This document shows, in pieces, positions 1-5,380 of a stretch of DNA of 5,521 bases (position 1 is the stretch's first letter; each line of letters begins with the position of its first letter). A program made the position numbers and the translations under genes. The notes under the pieces were generated by a model. It made no database searches. It was not told the DNA's origin and worked only from the letters and a program-made list of their open reading frames with translations. The DNA is from an uncultured Bacilli bacterium (GTDB taxonomy: Bacteria; Bacillota_I; Bacilli_A; RF39; UBA660): contig CAKPJE010000071.1 of NCBI GenBank assembly GCA_934162555.1, positions 1 to 5,521 on the forward strand. Direction: 5' to 3'.

Positions 1-207
1 TTTTTCATTTAAAATCTTACCCTGACTAATAACTTTCTCATTAATTATCAAAGCAGGTACATTTGAAACATTATATTTTCTTGCATCTTCATCCTCTTCT
101 AACAAAGACACACTTATTTTCCCCTTAATTTTTTCCATTGCTTTTCCTACATTTTTAAGTAGTTTCATTCTATTACTAGACTCTTGTCCAATAATCTTTA
201 TTTCCAT
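1..207 (-). CDS. Thioredoxin-fold protein lacking the CxxC cysteines (partial, 3' end outside window)
   Basis: The first 69 codons are present and the gene runs off the left edge. The ATG at 207 follows AGAGGTGAG (220-212), a strong ribosome binding site. The protein begins MEIKIIGQESSNRMKLLKNV and later has the segment SNVPALIINEKVISQGKI (residues 48-65). This is the pattern of the small 'redox-active disulfide protein'/thioredoxin_3 family (about 75-80 aa), whose members typically start like MKIKILGTGCPNCKKL and carry a TPALVINGKVVSxG segment with a cis-proline. Aligned this way, Cys10 and Cys13 of the family are Ser10 and Arg13 here, while the cis-proline (Pro51) and hydrophobic core are kept. 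No cysteine occurs in the visible 69 residues, so classical dithiol-disulfide exchange looks impossible. A binding or scaffold role is inference. It lies 67 nt after the histidine kinase stop with no clear terminator between, so co-transcription is plausible. Fold assignment is fairly sure; function is unknown. Confidence 0.72.
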   Translation of the reverse strand, partial: MEIKIIGQESSNRMKLLKNVGKAMEKIKGKISVSLLEEDEDARKYNVSNVPALIINEKVISQGKILNEK

Positions 208-254
208 TTTTCTCACCTCTATTTAATTATATAAAATACTTATTAATATTTTAT

Positions 255-290
255 AGGTAAATTATTAAAAATTATTATAAAGGTAAATTA
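255..290. repeat. Pair of 10-bp direct repeats at the kinase 3' end
   Basis: AGGTAAATTA occurs at 255-264 and again at 281-290 on the plus strand, a 26-bp period. The right copy covers the last sense codons of the kinase and the left copy lies just after its stop codon. It may be a small local duplication or a paired binding site upstream of the thioredoxin-like gene; chance is also possible in such AT-rich DNA. Confidence 0.35.
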
Positions 291-1525
291 AACTCAATAA
301 CCAAACCATTTTCATTATAAGCCCTAATATTTCCGCCCAATTTCAAAACAAACTCTTTACAAATAGATAAACCAAGACCCGAAATTTTTCTTGACTTATC
401 AGTTGTAAACAAAGGATCAAAAATTCTATCAATTATAGCATCATCAACACCAGAACCATTATCAGATATACGAAAATTAAAAAATTTGCTATCCTTAGTT
501 ATCACAATATTTATAACACCATTCTTATCAAGAAAACGAGCACTATTAGAAATAATATTTGCAAAAATCCTCTTAAGTTTCAAAATATCAACAGTTAAAA
601 CATCATTCATACACTTGCACTTAATATTTAATTTAATACCATCATTCTTTAAATCAAGCTTATAATCATCATTCAAAGCTTTAACGATATCCTTAACATA
701 AATCTTATCCATCTTCAAAACAGTATTAGATTTATTAATCAAATAATCATCAAAATCACTCAAAATATTTTTAATATGAATAGCCTTACTATTTATAATC
801 TCATTATATTCCTTAATTTCTTTCTTACTAACATTTCCATCCTTTATCAAATCAGAATAACCAATAATAGAAGTTAAAGGAGTCTTAATATCATGAGATA
901 TACTAGCAATTATCCTATTCTGTTCACTCTTTTCATTTTCCAAAGAATCAACCAAATTAACAAATTCATTTTGAATAATACCAAGTTCCCCATTAACATG
1001 AGACCTCTTAGGTTTCTTGCCCAACTTATAATTTCTAATGTCCTTTACAATATTCTCAACCGGACTAATTAATTTTAACCTAACAAATATAAATATAAAA
1101 GCCATTATTATTGAAACTAAAGCAATCTGAAATAAAATTAAACCAGTTATCATACCCGAAGTAGAAACATTTTTATTCATATAAACACTAAGCAAATAAA
1201 AATTATCACTTACCTCTATGATATCAGAAAATAAAAACAATTCATCCTTTACATTATCTTGCATTACCTCTTTATTATCAACATCAGATAACTTAAATTT
1301 AACCCCATATTCCTTAGCAATTGCATTTAATTTAACAAGTAAAGCTTCAGTACTAGGATAATATGTTTTAATTTCTTCTTTTGCCAGCTTTTCCTTTAAA
1401 ACATTCATCTCACTAAAAATAGGCTTTATTCTAAAATTAAACCAAAAAATAAGCGTTACGATATTTACAACAACAGTTACTAAAATATAAAATATAATCT
1501 TTTTACTTAAACTAACATTCTTCAT
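275..1525 (-). CDS. Membrane sensor histidine kinase (HAMP-HisKA-HATPase_c)
   Basis: This is a complete class I sensor kinase of 416 aa, numbered from the ATG at 1525. A TTG at 1534 is also in frame, but AAGGA (1539-1535) lies immediately before it and 9 nt before the ATG, so the ATG is preferred. Layout: TM1 about 9-29; extracytoplasmic sensor about 30-124 with no family I recognise; TM2 about 125-148; HAMP about 149-200 with its conserved proline (155); HisKA with SISHDIKTPLTSIIGY and phospho-acceptor His211; HATPase_c with N-box NIISNSARF (323-331), G1 box DNGSG (355-359), F-box FDPLF (369-373) and G2 box GLGLSI (383-388). All catalytic boxes are intact. It should autophosphorylate and pass phosphate to the regulator encoded just upstream, whose 3' end it overlaps by 14 nt, implying translational coupling. 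The H-box resembles VanS-type and other envelope-stress kinases, but the stimulus cannot be read from the sequence. Confidence 0.95.
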   Translation of the reverse strand: MKNVSLSKKIIFYILVTVVVNIVTLIFWFNFRIKPIFSEMNVLKEKLAKEEIKTYYPSTEALLVKLNAIAKEYGVKFKLSDVDNKEVMQDNVKDELFLFSDIIEVSDNFYLLSVYMNKNVSTSGMITGLILFQIALVSIIMAFIFIFVRLKLISPVENIVKDIRNYKLGKKPKRSHVNGELGIIQNEFVNLVDSLENEKSEQNRIIASISHDIKTPLTSIIGYSDLIKDGNVSKKEIKEYNEIINSKAIHIKNILSDFDDYLINKSNTVLKMDKIYVKDIVKALNDDYKLDLKNDGIKLNIKCKCMNDVLTVDILKLKRIFANIISNSARFLDKNGVINIVITKDSKFFNFRISDNGSGVDDAIIDRIFDPLFTTDKSRKISGLGLSICKEFVLKLGGNIRAYNENGLVIEFNLPL

Positions 1526-2192
1526 TTGGATCAATCCTTACAAACTTATAACCATACCCCCAGATTGTAACAATATACTTTTCACCAATTTTATCCCTTA
1601 AACTCTTAATATTAACAGCAACAGCACCAATATCCCCATAATTATCACCCCAAACAGAAGTAAAAATCTGTTCTTTAGATAAAGCAATTCCTGCATTTTC
1701 CATTAAGTACTTAAGTAATTCGAATTCTCTAGTTGATAATTCTATTAGCTTATTATCTTTTTTAACTTCAAAACTTTCTTTATTTAAAGTTATATCCCCA
1801 GAAACAATTAAATTATCACTCTTATTAAAACTTCTCTTATTTAATCTCAAATAAGATTTTATTTTTAAAATCAATTCTGTATTATCAAAAGGTTTAGTAA
1901 TATAATCATCCCCACCCATTTCATAACACACCATCTTATCAATGATCTCCGATTTAGCCGAAATAAATATAATTGGTACATTTACTTTATTTCTAATCTT
2001 TAAACAAAGCTCTGTTCCACTCATCTCAGGCATCATTATATCAAGTAATATTAAATCATAATGATTATCTATTTTTTTTAAAACTTCTAAAGGATTATTT
2101 ACAACATCAGATTCAATATTTTCTTTTTTTAAAATTAATGATATTAAACTAGATATTTCTTTATCATCATCAACTATTAATATTTTTGCCAT
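1512..2192 (-). CDS. OmpR/PhoB-family DNA-binding response regulator
   Basis: A 226-aa regulator of normal family length, cytosolic and DNA-binding. The receiver domain spans about 2-118: acidic pocket Asp8-Asp10 in ILIVDDDKE, phospho-acceptor Asp51 in LILLDIMMPEMSG, switch Ser78 in IIFISAKSE, Tyr97 and Lys100 in GGDDYITKPF. A winged-helix output domain spans about 128-221, with LSTREFELLKYLMENAG, the recognition-helix region VAVNIKSLRDKIG and the wing IVTIWGYGYKF. ATG 2192 is chosen over the in-frame TTG at 2210 because AAGGA (2206-2202) sits 9 nt before it and the likely promoter overlaps the TTG region. It is the first gene of a pair with the overlapping histidine kinase, which should be its phosphodonor. 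The output domain is VanR-like in general appearance, though targets are unknown. Autoregulation through the palindrome just upstream and control of the neighbouring ltaS-like gene are plausible inferences, not shown. Confidence 0.95.
   Translation of the reverse strand: MAKILIVDDDKEISSLISLILKKENIESDVVNNPLEVLKKIDNHYDLILLDIMMPEMSGTELCLKIRNKVNVPIIFISAKSEIIDKMVCYEMGGDDYITKPFDNTELILKIKSYLRLNKRSFNKSDNLIVSGDITLNKESFEVKKDNKLIELSTREFELLKYLMENAGIALSKEQIFTSVWGDNYGDIGAVAVNIKSLRDKIGEKYIVTIWGYGYKFVRIDPNEEC
1535..1539 (-). promoter_or_regulatory. Ribosome binding site that fixes the histidine kinase start
   Basis: AAGGA on the minus strand lies 9 nt before ATG 1525 but touches the alternative TTG at 1534 with no spacer, so only the ATG is correctly spaced. 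It lies inside the 3' end of the regulator gene. The same AAGGA with the same 9-nt spacing precedes the regulator gene itself (2206-2202). Confidence 0.7.
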
Positions 2193-2208
2193 TTCACCAC
2201 TTCCTTCC

Positions 2209-2226
2209 AAATATTATATAATATTT
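2209..2226. repeat. 18-bp perfect AT-only palindrome over the -10 of the regulator promoter
   Basis: AAATATTATATAATATTT is its own reverse complement over 18 bp and contains the predicted -10 TATAAT. It lies 17 bp upstream of the response regulator start codon. It could be an operator for a dimeric repressor or an autoregulatory site. OmpR-family regulators more often bind direct repeats, and a palindrome this AT-rich can arise by chance. Confidence 0.5.
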
Positions 2227-2241
2227 TTTAAGAAAAAACAA
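2213..2241 (-). promoter_or_regulatory. Candidate sigma-A-type promoter of the regulator/kinase pair
   Basis: On the minus strand, TTGTTT (2241-2236) and a perfect TATAAT (2218-2213) are separated by 17 nt, the best-formed promoter in the window. It would drive the response regulator and histidine kinase independently of the ltaS-like gene. The expected start near 2206 lies downstream of the alternative TTG codon at 2210, supporting translation from ATG 2192. The leader would be about 14 nt, with the AAGGA site at its very start. Confidence 0.55.
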
Positions 2242-2255
2242 ACTAGTTGTTAAAA
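2230..2255 (-). terminator. Weak possible terminator after the ltaS-like gene
   Basis: On the minus strand AACAA (2255-2251 region) can pair with TTGTT across a short loop containing the TAG stop, followed by a T-rich run. The stem is only about 5 bp with one G-C pair, so it would be weak and may only attenuate read-through from the ltaS-like gene into the regulator gene. It overlaps the candidate -35 of the next promoter. Confidence 0.22.
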
Positions 2256-4132
2256 ACACCATTATTTTTCAAATAATCATAATAGTTATTTTTTACAATA
2301 AGTTTGCTTATACTTATTTTATTATTCATGATATTATTAATAGTTTTAATATAATTTCCATCTACTTCTTCACTTTGAACAAAATTATTACTAGAACCAA
2401 AATATTTGCCCTTATCAGTTACCCATGATCTCTCATTAAATATAGCCATACCTTCTCGTGTAGATAATATATCACTTCCGGCAAATAATCTTGAATCATA
2501 ATCTATTCCAAATAAATTATAAACAGTTGGTAAAACATCTATACTCATACTAACCTTATCAACTTCAATAGTCTTCATTTTACTATTCCAAATTATTAAA
2601 TTACTATCATTTACACCAATAATACCATCTTTTTTATAATCCGATATTTCATTTATTTGATCAACTGTTAAACCATAAGGATAATGATCAGCAAGTAATA
2701 CTATAACAGTATCATCTAATTTATTTTTTTCTTCTAAAGTATTTATTAATAATTCTAAAGCATCCTTTAATTCTATTTGGGTTGCCAAATAAGCTTTCAC
2801 ACTATCAGAATACGGCAAATTATTTACTTTTTCTCTATTCTTTATAGCAACCTCATTACCACCAAAATTATATGCCAAATGCCCAGATACAGTCATATAA
2901 TAAACCATAAATGGTTCCGTACTATTCAAATAATCCTCAGTAGTTGCCCTTATCATTTCAGTATCATATTCAGGCCAAATATTACACTTTATTTTATCTT
3001 CTAAACCATTATAACAGCCCTTATAATTATCAAACCCTAATGCTTTTAAATATTTATCTCGATCCTGAAAATTATAAAAATGGTCATGATAAGCAAAAGT
3101 ATTATATCCTTCTTTTTTAAATACATTTGCAAGTCCATAAGGGAAATAATTTAAGCCTCTTCTCCAAGTATATAAAATACTTGAATCAGCATATAATCCA
3201 GTCAAAGCTTGAAATTCTCCACCAATTGTACTCAAATTATTTGATGAATAATAATTATTAAATTTAAATCCACTATTTACTAATTTATATAAAGTTGGGG
3301 TTAAATCTTCTCTTACACCAATTTCATTAAAACTTTCAGCAACAATATATATTAAATTTTTACCTTTAAATATACCAGTATATTTATTTTGTTTAGTTGG
3401 ACTAATACTATCCATATAATTATTTAAAGAAGCAATCTCACTATTATTTGTTCTTAAATTTTTAAAATCAATATTTAATTTATTATCTTTATACTCAAAT
3501 ATATCATCACTTTCATCAATACTTATAACAGGTTCAATCTTTTCTTTAAAACCAAATATTGTTCTATGTAAATCAAGTATTCCAGAATTAATAACGCCCA
3601 ACTTTTCATTATTTAATGATGTATCATTTATACTTGTATATAAATAATATATTGAATTTTCATTATTTTTTTGTAATTTAATATCCAAAACAAATAAACA
3701 AATACTAACAAGTAAAATACATACATATTTAAGTATATTTGTTTCTTTTACTATTTTCCTTCTATAGATTATTAAAAATATTAATGGTAAAAAGAATAAT
3801 ACTATTGCATAAATATTTTTAAGTATTGAAATAATAGTTTCATTTCCAAATTTAAAAATTTGGTCAGTTAATTTAAATAAATTAAATGAAAAATAAAAAC
3901 CAAATACTTTTTTTAATATAAATTGCATACTAAAATAAAATCCTAATATGCCATAAGTTATATATGATATTATTTTGTTATTTAATATTGCTATTATTGT
4001 TGAAACTATTAAACTAAATATAACTATATTTATTATTGAACTTCTACTATATACATCAATAGTTAAAAGGCCAAATAAAAATTCTAAGTACAAAATACTT
4101 AACAAATTTAAAAACAAATTTTTATATTTCAT
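2243..4132 (-). CDS. LTA synthase family protein (LtaS-like phosphoglycerol transferase/sulfatase fold)
   Basis: A 629-aa membrane enzyme, about the length of known LtaS proteins. Five N-terminal helices are visible at about 5-25, 32-50, 54-73, 104-124 and 134-152, followed by a linker and an extracytoplasmic sulfatase-fold domain from about 255 to 560. Active-site matches to the LtaS family: metal-binding Glu266 in IYIVAESFNE; nucleophile Thr302 in LSTIGGEF; Arg358 in FQDRDKY; His418 in TVSGHLAY; Asp482-His483 in LLADHYPYG. LtaS enzymes move glycerol-phosphate from phosphatidylglycerol onto a growing lipoteichoic acid chain outside the membrane, using a metal ion (Mn in characterised cases). 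The substrate-binding tryptophan of S. aureus LtaS (W354, FWNR) aligns with Gln356. Two outer cysteines, 373 and 383, could form a disulfide. The ATG has AGAGG 8 nt upstream, and the stop is TAG. Related phosphoglycerol transferases share this fold, so the exact polymer is uncertain. Confidence 0.93.
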   Translation of the reverse strand: MKYKNLFLNLLSILYLEFLFGLLTIDVYSRSSIINIVIFSLIVSTIIAILNNKIISYITYGILGFYFSMQFILKKVFGFYFSFNLFKLTDQIFKFGNETIISILKNIYAIVLFFLPLIFLIIYRRKIVKETNILKYVCILLVSICLFVLDIKLQKNNENSIYYLYTSINDTSLNNEKLGVINSGILDLHRTIFGFKEKIEPVISIDESDDIFEYKDNKLNIDFKNLRTNNSEIASLNNYMDSISPTKQNKYTGIFKGKNLIYIVAESFNEIGVREDLTPTLYKLVNSGFKFNNYYSSNNLSTIGGEFQALTGLYADSSILYTWRRGLNYFPYGLANVFKKEGYNTFAYHDHFYNFQDRDKYLKALGFDNYKGCYNGLEDKIKCNIWPEYDTEMIRATTEDYLNSTEPFMVYYMTVSGHLAYNFGGNEVAIKNREKVNNLPYSDSVKAYLATQIELKDALELLINTLEEKNKLDDTVIVLLADHYPYGLTVDQINEISDYKKDGIIGVNDSNLIIWNSKMKTIEVDKVSMSIDVLPTVYNLFGIDYDSRLFAGSDILSTREGMAIFNERSWVTDKGKYFGSSNNFVQSEEVDGNYIKTINNIMNNKISISKLIVKNNYYDYLKNNGVFNN

Positions 4133-4151
4133 AAATCATACCTCTATATTA

Positions 4152-4182
4152 AGTATATCATATTTTTTTTTATTTAAAACAA
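4152..4182 (-). promoter_or_regulatory. Candidate promoter of the ltaS-like gene (extended -10)
   Basis: On the minus strand an extended -10 element TGATATACT (TG-A-TATACT, 4160-4152) lies between the upstream terminator and the gene. A possible -35, TTGTTT (4182-4177), is 19 nt away and shares bases with the terminator tail. The start point would fall near 4146, leaving only about a 13-nt leader that begins just at the AGAGG ribosome binding site. AT-rich sequence makes chance matches common, but the TG extension and position after a terminator favour it. Confidence 0.42.
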
Positions 4183-4200
4183 AAAGAGCTTAGCTCTTTT
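4176..4200 (-). terminator. Rho-independent terminator with the stop codon as its loop
   Basis: Read on the minus strand, AAAAGAGC (4200-4193) pairs perfectly with GCTCTTTT (4189-4182). The three-base loop is TAA, the stop codon of the membrane-protein gene (4192-4190). The U-rich 3' arm continues as TGTTTT (4181-4176). The stem is 8 bp with three G-C pairs. It would end the transcript that begins upstream of the window and separate it from the ltaS-like gene. The symmetric A/T flanks would also let it work weakly in the other direction. Confidence 0.7.
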
Positions 4201-5365
4201 GATATTTTACACTTTTCATATATTCATCTGTTTTATTAATAAAACTACTAGTATCATTAGAAGGAATATACATTTCAAATACTATTAAATAAACTGTACC
4301 ATTATCATACTGAATATATACAACATCATGGTATTCTTTTGAATTTTTATCAACCATCTCAAATTTATAACCTTTTAAATCATCATATAAAGTTTCTACT
4401 TCTTTAGATATTTCATATTTTTCAGAATGTTCTTCTTTATAATATTGTAAGAAATCATCAAGACTTATATTATCTTTAAGTTCAAATTCCTGAAGTAATA
4501 CACTCATTTCAGAATTATTATAATAATCATAACTTTCAGATTCATCATGTTTTTTTAAATCCTCCGGTAATGTAATTGTTATATCTTTATACTTATAATC
4601 TTTTAGTTCTACATCAGAAGGAATAATTAAAATAAGTAAAAGCATAACTAATAGAGTTGCTAAAACTGTAAATATAACAATTTTGATAGTTTTTTTAGTA
4701 AAATTCTTTTTACCTTTTTTAGGATTTTCTATTGCCTCTTCATCTAAATAACATTTATTAAAATTGTTTACAACAATTCCTCTTTTTTCCATTTCATTTA
4801 CAAATGATATGTTATTTTTGTATTTTAAACTAGTTAATAAAACACTTTTTGGTATTGCATTTTTTTTACATTTTGCATCATATTTATTAAATACATCTCT
4901 TAAACATTCTATTTGATCATCGAATGTTTTTGCAAGTATATCATCGGCATCATCACTAACATCATATACTTCACTATTAATACTTTTTAAAATTCCACTT
5001 ATTCCAAGTAATGTAAATACTATTGAAATAAAGTAATCTTTTATTATTCCTGACACAAAATTGTTTATAGTATATAATGTTTTAAACATTTCTAAATCAA
5101 AACCATATCCCTCTTTTAAAAGAAGAAAGAATGGTATTATAACAAATGTAGCAATTGTTACTGATAATAATGATATTATTAATATTATTGTTGGTGTCTT
5201 TTTGTCTACTTTTCCTCCAAATAATTTATAAAAAAGTAATGCCCCTGTTCCTATAATAAATGCTAGTAATGATAGCATATAACCACCATATACATAAACT
5301 AATACCCAAGGTAAACTAAATAGTATTGACCCTATAAATGCTCCTAAAATTCCTTTTATTTTCAT
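4190..5365 (-). CDS. Five-helix membrane protein of unknown function with extracytoplasmic C-terminal domain
   Basis: A 391-aa protein I cannot name. Visible layout: four hydrophobic helices at about 5-23, 27-47, 58-83 and 108-127 (GILGAFIGSILFSLPWVLVY at the start); a charged cytosolic insert about 129-226; a fifth helix about 227-249 preceded by a lysine-rich stretch (KKGKKNFTKK), which puts the insert inside and the C-terminus outside; and an outer domain about 250-391. The outer domain (ITITLPEDLKKHDES, then alternating strands, a helix near 301-314 and a C-terminal helix) looks like the PsbP/DcrB-type alpha-beta fold seen in many Gram-positive lipoproteins; this is inference from pattern only. 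The insert segment 171-212, ending in EKRGIVVNNFNKCYLDEEAI, has a winged-helix-like rhythm. The start ATG follows AGGAG (5378-5374) by 8 nt. It begins 15 nt after the upstream partial gene, so the two are probably co-transcribed, and it ends in its own terminator. Confidence 0.82.
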   Translation of the reverse strand: MKIKGILGAFIGSILFSLPWVLVYVYGGYMLSLLAFIIGTGALLFYKLFGGKVDKKTPTIILIISLLSVTIATFVIIPFFLLLKEGYGFDLEMFKTLYTINNFVSGIIKDYFISIVFTLLGISGILKSINSEVYDVSDDADDILAKTFDDQIECLRDVFNKYDAKCKKNAIPKSVLLTSLKYKNNISFVNEMEKRGIVVNNFNKCYLDEEAIENPKKGKKNFTKKTIKIVIFTVLATLLVMLLLILIIPSDVELKDYKYKDITITLPEDLKKHDESESYDYYNNSEMSVLLQEFELKDNISLDDFLQYYKEEHSEKYEISKEVETLYDDLKGYKFEMVDKNSKEYHDVVYIQYDNGTVYLIVFEMYIPSNDTSSFINKTDEYMKSVKYQKS

Positions 5366-5380
5366 GTTTTTATCTCCTAC

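Noticed and set aside
226..231. TATAAT as a promoter for the thioredoxin-like gene
   Set aside because: The hexamer is perfect but no acceptable -35 lies 16-18 nt upstream and there is no TG extension; in DNA this AT-rich it is expected by chance, so it was not listed as a feature.
1526..1534. TTG start adding three residues to the histidine kinase
   Set aside because: AAGGA directly touches the TTG, leaving no spacer, while ATG 1525 has a 9-nt spacer.
2193..2210. TTG start adding six residues to the response regulator
   Set aside because: It lies upstream of the predicted transcript start, and receiver domains normally begin at MAKILIVDDD-like sequence; ATG 2192 has a correctly spaced AAGGA.
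2209..2230. The palindrome plus following T-run as a plus-strand terminator
   Set aside because: No plus-strand gene precedes it, and an all-AT stem would be a weak terminator.
2777..3004. 75-codon plus-strand open frame inside the ltaS-like gene
   Set aside because: Antisense to conserved catalytic coding sequence, no credible ribosome binding site, and the translation has no recognisable protein character; it is a shadow of the real gene.
3975..4193. 72-codon plus-strand open frame over the ltaS-like start and intergenic gap
   Set aside because: Antisense to the membrane helices of the real gene, where hydrophobic codons reverse into long open frames, and its end lies in the terminator hairpin.
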